Of a stretch of 64,000 bases of DNA, positions 17,097 to 25,977 are shown in pieces. The translations under genes were made by a program, and so were the position numbers. This stretch comes from Sinomonas terrae. GTDB lineage: Bacteria > Actinomycetota > Actinomycetes > Actinomycetales > Micrococcaceae. Every line of letters begins with the position of its first letter. The first letter of the stretch is position 1. The notes beneath the pieces are model-generated. The model did not search any database. It saw nothing but the letters and a program-made list of their open reading frames with translations, and had not been told where the DNA came from. The stretch lies in the NCBI RefSeq assembly GCF_022539255.1, contig NZ_JAKZBV010000001.1, forward strand, positions 3,906,001 through 3,970,000, written 5' to 3'.

Positions 17097-17534
17097 TCAA
17101 TCGGATATTGGTGCGGCCGCCCTTCGGGAAAGGGAATTCGAATCGGCGGTGACGAGGGGATCGGCGGGCTGCTGAACGACCGAGCCACCGCGCTCCACGG
17201 GAAATCCGTTCCTTGCCCAGTATTCGTAGCCACCGATCAGTTCGCGGACTTCGAATCCCTCGGCGAGCAGGCGACGCGCGGCCACTGTTGCCCCGTTGCA
17301 GCCCGGCCCCCACCCGTAGACGATGAGGGGGCGGCCGAGCGGCAGAGCCGCGAGGCTCGCGTCCTTGGGCAGGTGCAGGGCGCCGGCTATGTGGCCGTGG
17401 TCCCACGAGAGCTGCTTGCGGGTGTCGACGATGAGCGCGGTGCCGTCTGCCTGGGCTCGGTGAGCGGCGACGGCGTCGATTTCGTACGCCAGCTTCGCTT
17501 CCACGAACGCGAGGAGGCTTTCGCGCGAGACCAC
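17097..17534 (-). CDS. Single-domain rhodanese, last gene of the D-amino-acid operon
   Basis: 145 aa, one rhodanese domain. It has the VDTRKQLSWDHGHIAGALHLP entry motif (shown in part as VDTRKQ and GHIAGALHLP) and an active-site Cys in GPGCNGATVAA, then YEYWARNGFPVE, the usual closing motif. Its ATG comes 2 bases after the stop of the D-aminoacylase gene, so the two are almost certainly co-translated. A thiosulfate or persulfide sulfurtransferase activity is implied by the Cys. Why it belongs here is open; a sulfur-containing D-amino acid is one possibility. Confidence 0.82.
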   Translation of the reverse strand: MVSRESLLAFVEAKLAYEIDAVAAHRAQADGTALIVDTRKQLSWDHGHIAGALHLPKDASLAALPLGRPLIVYGWGPGCNGATVAARRLLAEGFEVRELIGGYEYWARNGFPVERGGSVVQQPADPLVTADSNSLSRRAAAPISD

Positions 17535-17536
17535 GG

Positions 17537-19147
17537 CTACTCCCCCGCAGACTCGGGCGAGCGAGCGGACTGTGCCAAGGGCGGCGCGGCGGCCTGACGC
17601 CTGAGACCGCGTCCCGGCGTCCTCCCCCCGAGCGCGCCACCAGTCAGGACGGGCTCGCCCGCCACCACGACGTCGTCGATGCCCACGGCCTCACCCAGCG
17701 GCCTTTCATAGGTGGCGGTGTCGCGCACAGTCTCGGGGTCGACGACGATGAGGTCGGCTGTCCAGCCCGTGGCCACGCGGCCTCGTCGGCCAAGACCGAA
17801 GCGAGCAGCGGGTGCCGCCGAAAGGTGTCGCACCGCCTCGGGCCACGACCACGTCGCAGTTTCCCGCACGTATTCGCGCAGGTACCGAGCGAAGGTGCCA
17901 CGGGCCCGGGGATGCGGATGGGCCCCGATGAAGATGCCGTCGGAGCCCCCCATGTGGCCGGGATTCGAGAAGATGCGTGCGAGTTCAGCCACCTTGCGTT
18001 CGTGCCGAACAGCCATGACGGCGTTGACCTGCAGTCGGGAGGCCGCCAGTAGGTCGAGCGCGGTCTCCACCGGATCCGTGCCAGCCTTTGCCGCCGCCGC
18101 CTCGAGGGTGAGACCGTGCGCCCAGGCGAATCCGGGCGCGGCGATGTGCGCAAGGGTGATCATCGAGGGCCACTCGGGGCCGAGGCTTGCGTTGCGCTCG
18201 ACGGCGGGGAACCACTCGCGTCGCAGGCGCACCCGTTCGTGGGGGTCCTCGAGGGCTTCGACGACCGCATCGGCCGGGAGCACGGCGAGTTCCGGCGGAA
18301 GCAGGGGCATGCCGAGCAGAGTGCAGCCACGCGTGTAGGGGTAGGCGTCGAAGGTGGCGTCGACGCCGGAGCGCGCGAGGGCCTCGAGCTGGTCCTGGAC
18401 GATGTGGGCCTGGGCGTGGAAGTGCGAGATGTGGACTCGGGCGCCGGACAGCGCGCTGATCCGGGCAATCTCCTCGACGCCAGCGGCGGAATTGGCCTCG
18501 TATCCGCCTCGCATGTGCGTGACGTAGACGCCGCCGACCGAGGCGACCGGCGCGCACAGCGCGGCAATCTCGTCGGTGCTCGCGAAGAGGCCCGGAACGT
18601 AGTCGAGGCCGGTGGAGAGGCCGACGGCCCCCTCGCGCATGCCCTCCTCGACGAGGTCCACCATCGCTGCACGCTGCACCGCATCTGCCGGAGTCTTCGA
18701 ACGCCCGCACACCTCCCACCGCACGGTTCCTGCCGGAACCAGATAGGCGAAGTTGACGCGTGATCGCCCGTCGACGCCAGCGAGGTACGCCGCGACACCT
18801 CCTCCGGCGTAAGTCGGATGCGCGCCGTTGATGGCAGCGAAGTACTCGCTCGCATACGCCCCATCCCCCGGGGCGAAGGAAACGCCGTCCTGCCCGGCGA
18901 TCGCCGTCGTCACTCCCTGCTTGAGCAGGGAGCGCTGCACGGACTCGTCTTCGACAAGTCCGTCGGCGTGCGAATGGGTATCGACGAATCCAGGCAGCAC
19001 ATAACGCCCCCGGCAATCGATCACGCGGTCATCCGGTCCCACAGGAATCTCGCCGACCTCGGTGATGGCCTCACCTTCGATCGCCACATCAGCGCGGCGC
19101 ATCTCCTCCGAGTCGACGACGGTCCCGCCGTGCATCACCAAGCGCAT
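17537..19147 (-). CDS. N-acyl-D-amino-acid deacylase (D-aminoacylase family)
   Basis: 536 aa amidohydrolase-fold enzyme. The N-terminus has the small beta domain and PGFVDTHSHADG, carrying the metal-binding HxH. The barrel continues with GMREGAVGLSTGLDYVPG, YVTHMRGG, VHISHFHAQ and SDGIFIGAHPHPRA, all typical of D-aminoacylase/dihydroorotase-like enzymes. It removes the acyl group from N-acyl-D-amino acids, feeding free D-amino acids to the PLP enzyme encoded 65 bases upstream. The extreme C-terminus is an Arg/Ala-rich tail. It lies in the middle of a five-gene minus-strand operon. Confidence 0.9.
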   Translation of the reverse strand: MRLVMHGGTVVDSEEMRRADVAIEGEAITEVGEIPVGPDDRVIDCRGRYVLPGFVDTHSHADGLVEDESVQRSLLKQGVTTAIAGQDGVSFAPGDGAYASEYFAAINGAHPTYAGGGVAAYLAGVDGRSRVNFAYLVPAGTVRWEVCGRSKTPADAVQRAAMVDLVEEGMREGAVGLSTGLDYVPGLFASTDEIAALCAPVASVGGVYVTHMRGGYEANSAAGVEEIARISALSGARVHISHFHAQAHIVQDQLEALARSGVDATFDAYPYTRGCTLLGMPLLPPELAVLPADAVVEALEDPHERVRLRREWFPAVERNASLGPEWPSMITLAHIAAPGFAWAHGLTLEAAAAKAGTDPVETALDLLAASRLQVNAVMAVRHERKVAELARIFSNPGHMGGSDGIFIGAHPHPRARGTFARYLREYVRETATWSWPEAVRHLSAAPAARFGLGRRGRVATGWTADLIVVDPETVRDTATYERPLGEAVGIDDVVVAGEPVLTGGALGGRTPGRGLRRQAAAPPLAQSARSPESAGE

Positions 19148-19212
19148 TCGGGGGCCCTTTCCTGCGTGCTGGCCATTGGTTCACGAGTACTGTTCACGGG
19201 TGCTGCCGTCCG

Positions 19213-20508
19213 TCAGAAGAAGGTCCGAACGAGGTCGACGACGCGGTCGTCGTCCTGCGATGCCACGACCGGCAGGTAATGCCACTTGTCGAACGTCGTG
19301 CACGGGTGCGAGAGACCCAGAGCGACGACGGAACCGAGTTGGACGTCCTGGCCCCCGAGGCCCAGATAGCTGTGCTGGTCGTTCATTGCACGGATCGACG
19401 CGTCCTCGAGAGCCGACCACTCGCCGCCCAGATCGGGCGCGGTCTGCCGCGGGATCGGGAGCCCCTCGTCGAACGGGAAGTCCCTCTTGCCGCCGTCGAG
19501 CAGTGCCAGCCCCGGCTCTGGGTGCGAAACCACTCGGGCAAGTCCCCGCATCGCCGAGCGGAGCCGGGCGGACGCCGCGGAGCCTGCCGCCTGATCCCCC
19601 GCCTCGTCCAAGGGAGAGACATGACGGTAGAACCCGTCGTCGTGCGTGATGTAGGCGCCGCTGCGCAAGGTCCACAGTGTTCGCGAATCAGCCGCCATCG
19701 CCTCGGCGTAGACCTCCGCCACGACGTCGAAGTAGGCGCTCCCGCCGGCGGTGACGTAGATGTCACCCTCGTCGTCGTAGAGCTCGCCCAGGGATTCGTG
19801 CAGCTCGACCTGTCCCTGAAGATAGGAGCGTACGGCGGCCAGCGAGGCCTCGGCTCGGTCGTGCGCAAGGGAACCCTCGTATCCGGCGACGCCGGCGAGA
19901 CGGACGACGTCGGACGCCGCCGCCCGCTTTGCGACTTCGATCGCCTCCCCGAGGCTACGAGCGCCGGTGCGCCCGCCTTCCGCTCCCAACTCGACACAGA
20001 CGTCGACAGGTCGAGGGGTCCCGGCCGCTCGGAGCGTGCGCTCCATCTCGTCGATGGTCGCGACGGAGTCGGCCCAGCAGACGAAGCGGAACTCGGGGTT
20101 CACGAGCTCGCCGGCGAGGTAGTGCAGGGAGCGCTCGTCGACGACGGCGTTGGCGAGCATGATCGAGTTGAGCCCGAAAGTGCGCGCCGTGCGAACCTGC
20201 CCCATCGTGGCGAGGGTGATGCCGAGGCTTCCGGCCTCGAGCTGCCTCTGCCAGAGCGCGGGTGCCATGGTGGTCTTGCCGTGCGGCATCAGCTCGAGAC
20301 CATGGGATGCGCTCCACTCGGCCATCACGCGGAGATTGTTCTGGATCGCCTCATTGTCGAGGGCCACAAGAGGAGTCCAGAACTCCGAGAGTCTCGGCTC
20401 GCTTGCGAGGAACTCGTCCACTGTCATGCCGAACGCGCGGGCTGGAATCCCCTTGTCACGCGGGGATAGCCGCTCGCTGCCCAGCTCGTCCAGCCGAAGC
20501 ATGCTCAC
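19213..20508 (-). CDS. PLP-dependent D-amino-acid deaminase/aldolase (D-serine dehydratase/D-threonine aldolase family)
   Basis: 431 aa, fold-type III (alanine-racemase-like) enzyme. The N-terminal barrel holds the PLP lysine in LMPHGKTTMAP. The C-terminal domain has SHPCTTFDKW, the His-Cys zinc site of eukaryotic-type D-serine dehydratase and D-threonine aldolase. Such enzymes convert D-serine or D-threonine to 2-oxo acid plus ammonia, or to aldehyde plus glycine. The start overlaps the RidA stop (ATGA). RidA hydrolyses the imine these dehydratases release, which supports deamination as the reaction. The precise substrate is not shown. Confidence 0.87.
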   Translation of the reverse strand: MSMLRLDELGSERLSPRDKGIPARAFGMTVDEFLASEPRLSEFWTPLVALDNEAIQNNLRVMAEWSASHGLELMPHGKTTMAPALWQRQLEAGSLGITLATMGQVRTARTFGLNSIMLANAVVDERSLHYLAGELVNPEFRFVCWADSVATIDEMERTLRAAGTPRPVDVCVELGAEGGRTGARSLGEAIEVAKRAAASDVVRLAGVAGYEGSLAHDRAEASLAAVRSYLQGQVELHESLGELYDDEGDIYVTAGGSAYFDVVAEVYAEAMAADSRTLWTLRSGAYITHDDGFYRHVSPLDEAGDQAAGSAASARLRSAMRGLARVVSHPEPGLALLDGGKRDFPFDEGLPIPRQTAPDLGGEWSALEDASIRAMNDQHSYLGLGGQDVQLGSVVALGLSHPCTTFDKWHYLPVVASQDDDRVVDLVRTFF

Positions 20509-20897
20509 TTGCCGTCAGGCAGAGCGGCGACGACGTCGATCTCGACGAGGATGTTCGCGAGCTGCGAGCCGACCGTGGTGCGGACGGGGAAGGGCTCTGA
20601 GAAGAACTCCTTGTACGCTTCGTTGAATTCAGCGAAGTCCGCCAGATCGGCCAAATGCACGGTGGTCTTCACGCAGTCGTCCATCGTGAGGCCGCGCTCG
20701 GCGAGGACGGCCTGCACATTGCGCAGCACCTGCCGGGTCTGCTCGGCCACATTGTCCGAAACGGCACCGGTGGCCGGGTTCTGCGGCCCGAATCCGGCGG
20801 TGTAGAAGAACCCGTTCGCCTCAATTCCCTGGCTGTAGGGACCGGCAGGCTGGGGAGCGTTCGTGGTGTGGACAGCGGTCTTGGTCGTGACGTTCAT
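20505..20897 (-). CDS. RidA-family imine deaminase
   Basis: 130 aa, full length for RidA/YjgF. It has PQPAGPYSQGIEANG near the N-terminus and FPVRTTVGSQLANILVEID near the end. The Arg in PVRTTV corresponds to the substrate-binding Arg of active RidA proteins. It hydrolyses 2-aminoacrylate-type enamine/imine intermediates to 2-oxo acids and ammonia. The ATG at 20897 follows AAAAGGAACAA on the minus strand. It is coupled by a 4-base overlap to the PLP enzyme that would produce those intermediates. Confidence 0.9.
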   Translation of the reverse strand: MNVTTKTAVHTTNAPQPAGPYSQGIEANGFFYTAGFGPQNPATGAVSDNVAEQTRQVLRNVQAVLAERGLTMDDCVKTTVHLADLADFAEFNEAYKEFFSEPFPVRTTVGSQLANILVEIDVVAALPDGK

Positions 20898-20944
20898 GAA
20901 TTGTTCCTTTTCGAATTGTTGGGCTGATGGGGAAATCCGTGGAG

Positions 20945-22285
20945 TCACTTCAGCTCGTACAGCCTGCCCGCGTTCTCGACATCCGGTCGGAGCGAAGCGT
21001 ATGCCGTGCCGATAATGCCGATGAGCGCAATCGCGGCGGCGTAGATGATTACGGGCCACACGCTGCCGAAGGCCGCGGAGAGAGCGGTCGCGATGAGGGG
21101 CGCGAAGCCGCCGCCGATGGTGTTCGAGATCTGGTAGCCGATATTGACGCCCGTGGTGCGGGCCTCGACGTCGAACATCTCGACGAGCATTGTCTGAAGG
21201 GTGCCCTGCATTGCCACGCCGGGAATCACGAATCCAATGATCATGCCAAGCCAGATAAGCACCGCGGACTCAGTTCCGTACAGCGCGAACGCGGGGTAGA
21301 TCAGGAGGGCAAAGGCAATGCACGCGCCGATGTAGGTCTTGCGGCGCCCGATCTTGTCCGAGAGGCTCCCCCAAAGTGGGGCCGCGAAAATCTGCAGGAC
21401 GCCGACGATCATCGTGCCGATGAAGCCCACCTGCGCCTGCGTTCCCTTGGAAACCATAAAGGCGAGGCCGAAGGTCAGCACGAGGTAGCCGGCGATGCTC
21501 TGCGGCAAGCCGATCAGAATCCCGAGAATTGCGTTCTTCGGGTGGCGGAACACTTCCTTCAGCGGGGACTTGCCCTTTTCCTGGTTCTGCGCGCGCGCTG
21601 CGGCAAGGTCCTTGAACTCCTCGGATTCGTCCAGCTTGGAACGGAGAACCACGGCGATGATGGCGAGGACCAGAGCGAACACGAAGGGAATTCGCCAGCC
21701 CCACGTGATGAAGAACGAGTGGGAACCTGCGCCGAAGGCGGCCATGAGACCGGCGGAAGCGACGTTGGCGACACCGGCACCGCTGATCAGCAGGGCTCCG
21801 AAGAGTCCACGCCGACCTGCAGGGGCGTGCTCGACGACGAGCGCCGCCGCGCCTCCCATCTCACCGCCGACGAAGAGGCCCTGGAGCATCCGGAAGAAGA
21901 GCAGCAGGATAGGTGCGGCAATGCCAATTGCAGCAGCAGAGGGAATGAGGCCGATAGCGGCCGTGGAAATTCCCATTCCGACGACGGTGATCATCAGAGT
22001 CGTCTTGCGGCCCATGCGATCGCCGATGTGGCCGAAGACGAGCCCGCCAATCGGGCGGAGCAGAAATCCGAAGGCAAAGCTCGCGAAGGACGAGAGCGTT
22101 CCGACAATCGGATTGCTATTGGGGAAGAACACCGTGGGAAAGACGGTGGCCGATGCGAGGCCGTAAAGGTAGTAGTCGAAGTACTCCATGAGCGTGCCGA
22201 TGGCGCCGCCCGCAACGACGCGGCGCTGCTTCCACGGAATAGCCGTTCTCCACGACGCCTGTTGTTCCTGCTCTGTCCGTACCAC
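20945..22285 (-). CDS. MFS transporter, metabolite:H+ symporter (MHS) family
   Basis: 446 aa with 12 membrane segments. MHS features are the N-terminal GGAIGTLMEYFDYYLYGLAS, then LLRPIGGLVFGHIGDRMGRK and RMLQGLFVGGEMGGAA. Family members carry proline/betaine, shikimate, citrate or other organic acids with protons. As the first gene of the operon, 47 bases before ridA, it most likely imports the D-amino acid or N-acyl-D-amino acid handled downstream. The start is a GTG at 22285. Confidence 0.87.
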   Translation of the reverse strand: MVRTEQEQQASWRTAIPWKQRRVVAGGAIGTLMEYFDYYLYGLASATVFPTVFFPNSNPIVGTLSSFASFAFGFLLRPIGGLVFGHIGDRMGRKTTLMITVVGMGISTAAIGLIPSAAAIGIAAPILLLFFRMLQGLFVGGEMGGAAALVVEHAPAGRRGLFGALLISGAGVANVASAGLMAAFGAGSHSFFITWGWRIPFVFALVLAIIAVVLRSKLDESEEFKDLAAARAQNQEKGKSPLKEVFRHPKNAILGILIGLPQSIAGYLVLTFGLAFMVSKGTQAQVGFIGTMIVGVLQIFAAPLWGSLSDKIGRRKTYIGACIAFALLIYPAFALYGTESAVLIWLGMIIGFVIPGVAMQGTLQTMLVEMFDVEARTTGVNIGYQISNTIGGGFAPLIATALSAAFGSVWPVIIYAAAIALIGIIGTAYASLRPDVENAGRLYELK

Positions 22286-22388
22286 AAGAGCCTCCTTACC
22301 CTAGGTCCAGATTTCGGTGCTGCTTTGATTCCGGCTGCCCTGCCGGCCCGCAAGTCCGATCGGTAAGCTAGCACCCACTTGAACAGTA

Positions 22389-22416
22389 TGTCTATGAGCC
22401 GTACGGTTTGTCTATG
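22389..22416. promoter_or_regulatory. Direct repeats TGTCTATG spaced 20 bp, candidate operator
   Basis: TGTCTATG occurs at 22389-22396 and again at 22409-22416, start to start 20 bp, about two helical turns. They lie between the divergent MHS transporter (start 22285) and YheO-type regulator (start 22460). GAGCC/GGCTC arms surround the second copy. This is the natural place for the regulator to bind. Confidence 0.5.
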
Positions 22417-22459
22417 GCCATGTGGCTCGTAGCATTGTCCTTTGAGTGAGGGGAGCATC

Positions 22460-23191
22460 ATGACCGCGAGTCTGTCCCAGCCGTCCTTGGACGCGCTTGC
22501 CCGTATGGGGACCTACGAGTCAGTGGACGAGATCCTCGCGGTGTTCCGCCCCGTCATTCATGCAGTGGCGGCCGCAGTGGGCCCGGGCTGCGAGGTCGTA
22601 CTGCACGACCTATCGGCACCAGACCCCGACCTCGGCCACACCATTGCGGCAATCGAGAACGGGCATGTCACCGGACGTGAAGTGGGAGGCCCCTCTAGCA
22701 GCCTCGGGGCGAGCGTGCTTCACGACCAGGGAGCCGACCACAACGCCTTCGGCTATCGAGGGCTGACGAGCGACGGACGCCAATTGCGTTGCTCGTCCGT
22801 GTACTTTCGAAACTCGGCCGGACGCATCATTGCGGCCCTGTGCGTCAACTTCGATGTCAGCACAATCCAGCGAATGCGGGGCCTGCTCGACGGGTTGTTG
22901 GGCGAGGCTTCGGCGGATGTCCCCGAGCAGCCGAACGAATTCTTCGGACGCGATCTCGTGGCCGTGATGGACGCGATGGTCACTGAGGCGATCAGAGAGA
23001 TCGGCAAGCCCGTGGACCAGATGAGCCGCGACGACAGGATCGCGGTGCTCACCAAACTGGACCAGCAGGGAGTGCTGCAGATGAGAAAGGGCGTCGAAAG
23101 CATCGCCGCCCGCCTCGGCATCTCCCGGGTCACTGCGTATGCGTATCTCGATGAGGCCAGGAACCAGGAAGCGGAAGAAGCTACGGGATAA
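22460..23191 (+). CDS. YheO/DauR-type transcriptional regulator (PAS-like domain plus HTH)
   Basis: 243 aa from the ATG at 22460, behind GAGGGGAGC. The N-terminal YheO-type PAS-like domain is seen in VGPGCEVVLHDLS, GHVTGREVGGPSSSLG and AALCVNFDVS. The C-terminal helix-turn-helix is GVESIAARLGISRVTAYAYL. Proteins with this layout include DauR, the repressor of D-arginine use in Pseudomonas. Divergent placement next to a D-amino-acid operon strongly suggests it senses a D-amino acid or a product of it. Confidence 0.87.
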   Translation: MTASLSQPSLDALARMGTYESVDEILAVFRPVIHAVAAAVGPGCEVVLHDLSAPDPDLGHTIAAIENGHVTGREVGGPSSSLGASVLHDQGADHNAFGYRGLTSDGRQLRCSSVYFRNSAGRIIAALCVNFDVSTIQRMRGLLDGLLGEASADVPEQPNEFFGRDLVAVMDAMVTEAIREIGKPVDQMSRDDRIAVLTKLDQQGVLQMRKGVESIAARLGISRVTAYAYLDEARNQEAEEATG

Positions 23192-23205
23192 TCGGGGACC
23201 GGACC

Positions 23206-24198
23206 TTGTCGCAATTTCACGAATCGCTCCCGCCCACCAGGGGCACCGGCCCATCCGTCACGCCGGACTCGGCGCGCCCCGCGCCGCCGTCGCGCGGCGT
23301 CGCCCTTGTCCTCGGAGGTGGTGGAGCGGCTGGAAATGCATGGGTCATCGGGATAGTCGCTGGCCTTGCCGAAGCCGGCGTCGATCTGACGAAGGCCGCG
23401 GATCTGGTCATCGGCACCTCCTCGGGGGCCACCGCCGCAGCTCACGTGCGCAGCGGGATACCGCCCGCCGAGCTGTTGGCTTCGGTGCTGTCCACGTCAG
23501 CTCGGCCGGTCGGGCAGACCCGGGCGGCGCCGTCGTCCCTTTCGATGGAAACCGCGTTTGAGCGGCTGCGCGCCATCGGCGCCGCCGCCACCTCGGCGAC
23601 AGACCTGCAGCGCGCCATGGGCGCATTCGGTCTCGAGAGCGACGCCAAATTCGGCTCGGACCGGGGAAAGCGGCGCGCACTTGTCGCTTCAAGGTTGCCG
23701 CGCCCCGAGTGGCCGGACAGCCCGATGATCGTGGTCGCCGTGAACGCCCATACCGGCGAGCTGGTTGCCTTCGACCGCAACTCCGGCGTTGAGCTGGTGG
23801 ACGCCATCACCGCGAGCACGGCGATGCCAGGCCTCGGCCCCACGCACAGCATTGACGGCACCCACTACATCAACGGCGGCGTGCGCTCCACCGAAAACGC
23901 TGACCTTGCATCGGGCTATGCGAACGTCGTCGTGCTCTCGCCGTTCGGCGGACGGACCGGGCCCCTGCCGGAAGGACAGTTCGAAGGCCTGCGCAGATCA
24001 CCGGAATGGGGCACAGACTTGCCGAGCCAGGTCGAGGCCCTGCGGCGGCAGGGCAGCCACGTGGAAGTGATCACGCCGGACCCTGATTCCGTCGCTGCCA
24101 TGGGTACGAACCAGATGGATCCCGCGACCCGTATCCCTGCGGCCCGCGCCGGTTTCGCCCAAGGCAAGCAGGAGGCGGCCCGCCTGACGTTCCTGTAG
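23206..24198 (+). CDS. Patatin-like phospholipase-family protein with altered catalytic Asp
   Basis: 330 aa. A TTG at 23206, 14 bases after the regulator's stop, gives this frame; the first 30 residues are low-complexity, so the true start may be slightly later. The glycine-rich oxyanion loop is VLGGGGAAGNAW and the nucleophile Ser is in GTSSGATAAA. The catalytic Asp normally found in DGG is Asn here (YINGGVRSTENADLA), which would be expected to weaken or abolish the Ser-Asp dyad. It may be part of the regulator's transcript. Substrate unknown. Confidence 0.8.
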   Translation: MSQFHESLPPTRGTGPSVTPDSARPAPPSRGVALVLGGGGAAGNAWVIGIVAGLAEAGVDLTKAADLVIGTSSGATAAAHVRSGIPPAELLASVLSTSARPVGQTRAAPSSLSMETAFERLRAIGAAATSATDLQRAMGAFGLESDAKFGSDRGKRRALVASRLPRPEWPDSPMIVVAVNAHTGELVAFDRNSGVELVDAITASTAMPGLGPTHSIDGTHYINGGVRSTENADLASGYANVVVLSPFGGRTGPLPEGQFEGLRRSPEWGTDLPSQVEALRRQGSHVEVITPDPDSVAAMGTNQMDPATRIPAARAGFAQGKQEAARLTFL

Positions 24199-24206
24199 CC
24201 GGCAGC

Positions 24207-24783
24207 TCCCCATCACGCCGTCACCTTCGCAGGGTCCGTCGACGACGACGCGCGGCCGCCCCCCCCCCATCACGCCGTCACCTCCGCACAGTCCCCCACA
24301 ACGACGAGCAGGCCCCTCCCCATCACGCCGTCACCTCCGCAGGGTCCGTCGACGACGACGCGCGGCCGCCCCCCATCACGCCGTCACCTCCGCACGGTCC
24401 CCCCACAACGACGCGCAGCCGCCCCCCCCATCACGCCGTCACCTCCGCACGGTCCCCCCACAACGACGCGCAGCCGCCCCCCATCACACCGTCCCGCACG
24501 GTCCCCCCACAACGACGCGCAGCCGCCCCCCCATCACGCCGTCACCTCCGCACGGTCCCCCCACAACGACGCGCAGCCGCCCCCCATCACACCGTCACCT
24601 CCGCACGGTCCCCCACAACGACGCGCAGGCCCCTCCCCATCACACCGTCACCTCCGCACGGTCCCCCCACAACGACGCGCAGGCCCCTCCCCATCACACC
24701 GTCACCTCCGCACGGTCCCCCACAACGACGCGCAGGCCCCTCCCCATCACGCCGTCACCTCCGCAGGGTCCGTCGACGACGTC
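24207..24783. repeat. 53-bp tandem array, 11 copies
   Basis: Units containing CATCACGCCGTCACCTCCGC begin at 24211, 24268, 24321, 24374, 24429, 24482, 24532, 24585, 24638, 24692 and 24745, mostly 53 bp apart. Two unit variants alternate: one continues GGGTCCGTCGACGACG, the other CGGTCCCCCCACAACGACG. On the minus strand each unit of the first type reads ACCCTGCGGAGGTGACGGCG. There are no unique spacers, so it is not a CRISPR array, and no protein of real composition is encoded. It fills the whole space between the patatin gene and the IS110 element. Confidence 0.9.
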
Positions 24784-24900
24784 TGGGGGCGTGGCCACGC
24801 GGATATGACGCCGCAACCATCCCGGCAGCACACGCGTGCCGATGACCGGCGGAGTTCCCGACCATGATTGACGACCGCACCTGCGAATCTTCTATGTCTG

Positions 24901-25977
24901 TCAAGCTGCTGTTGTGACCGGGTGTTGGTGGAGTGCGTTGAGTGTGCGGTAGAGGTGTCGGGCGAGGTAGCGCTTGAGGCAGCGGCGGATCTCGCGTGGG
25001 GTCTTTCCCTCTGCGGTGCGCCGCTCGGCGTAGGCCCGCGTGTCGGGGTCGTGGGCCATTCTGGTGATGATCGCCATGTGAAGCGCGCGGTTGAGGCGCC
25101 TGTCGCCTCCCCGGTTGAGCCGGTGCCGGACAGTGTTCCCTGACGATGCTGGGATGGGGCTGACGCCGGCGAGGGCGGCGAAGGCGGCCTCGGAGCGGAC
25201 CCGGCCGAGGTGGGACCAGACAATGTAGGCCACTGCGGCGGTGACTGGCCCGATGCCGGTCTCCTCCAGCAGCGCTGCCGCTGGGCTGGCCCGGAGCAGT
25301 TCTGTGATGCGTCCTTGGTTCTGCTTGAGCTCCGTATGGAGGGCGGTGATGCGCTTGGCCAGCCGGACGGCCTCGGTGCGTGCGGTGGCCGTGGCGATGT
25401 CTTCCGCCCGTGCCCGCCACCCGGCGGTCTCGGTGATCTGGGTGCCCGAGAGCGGGCGGCGGGCGTCGAGGCCGAGGTCCACGGTCCGGACCAGGGCGGT
25501 GAGGGCGTTGACCTTGGCCGTGCGCTCGAGCGTCATCTGCTCGCGGGCCGCGACGAGCACCCTAAGGGCTGCGCGCGCGCCGTCGTCCTGGCGTGGGATG
25601 CGCAGGCGGTCCTCATCAAGCGGGAGGGCGGCCGCGGCGATCGCTGCCGCATCGAGCGGGTCAGACTTGCCCGTGGTGGTCCGTGAGCGCATATAGCCCC
25701 TCGGGGCCTCCACGACTTCGAAGCCGGCGTCTGTGACGGCCCCGCTGAGCTGGGCTCCGTAGCTGCCCGTCCCCTCGATCACCCACAGCGTGTCCGCGTC
25801 GCCGCCGGTCCGGCGGGCTGCCCAGTCCATGGCCCGGCGCATGCCCGCGGCCGTGGCGGGGAACTGCTGGCAGCCGAGCTGCTCCCCGGTCGCCGCGCGG
25901 AGCACCGCGAGGGTGTGGGTGCGGGCGTGGGTGTCCACGCCGATGACGAACGGGCGGGACTGTGCGACAGTGGTCAT
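24901..25977 (-). CDS. IS110-family transposase (DEDD)
   Basis: 358 aa from the ATG at 25977, behind AGGAAGG. The N-terminal RuvC-like DEDD domain shows VIGVDTHARTHTLAV (first Asp), WVIEGTGSYG (Glu) and GKSDPLDAAAIA (two Asp). The C-terminal Transposase_20 domain has ETGIGPVTAA and then GVSPIPASSGNTVRHRLNRG, containing the conserved Ser. IS110 transposases act with a bridge RNA encoded in the element's noncoding end to choose their targets. The gene appears intact. It lies between two repeat arrays that share a core sequence. Confidence 0.93.
   Translation of the reverse strand: MTTVAQSRPFVIGVDTHARTHTLAVLRAATGEQLGCQQFPATAAGMRRAMDWAARRTGGDADTLWVIEGTGSYGAQLSGAVTDAGFEVVEAPRGYMRSRTTTGKSDPLDAAAIAAAALPLDEDRLRIPRQDDGARAALRVLVAAREQMTLERTAKVNALTALVRTVDLGLDARRPLSGTQITETAGWRARAEDIATATARTEAVRLAKRITALHTELKQNQGRITELLRASPAAALLEETGIGPVTAAVAYIVWSHLGRVRSEAAFAALAGVSPIPASSGNTVRHRLNRGGDRRLNRALHMAIITRMAHDPDTRAYAERRTAEGKTPREIRRCLKRYLARHLYRTLNALHQHPVTTAA

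Noticed and set aside
17083..17640. Longer minus-strand frame over the rhodanese gene
   Set aside because: It reads the rhodanese and D-aminoacylase genes out of frame; only its final codons adjoin the binding-protein remnant.
24207..24783. CRISPR-like array
   Set aside because: The units are contiguous with no unique spacers and no cas genes are nearby; it is a tandem repeat.
24755..25420. Minus-strand frame opposite the repeat end and transposase
   Set aside because: It is an out-of-frame reading of the IS110 transposase, His/Pro/Arg-rich with no homology.
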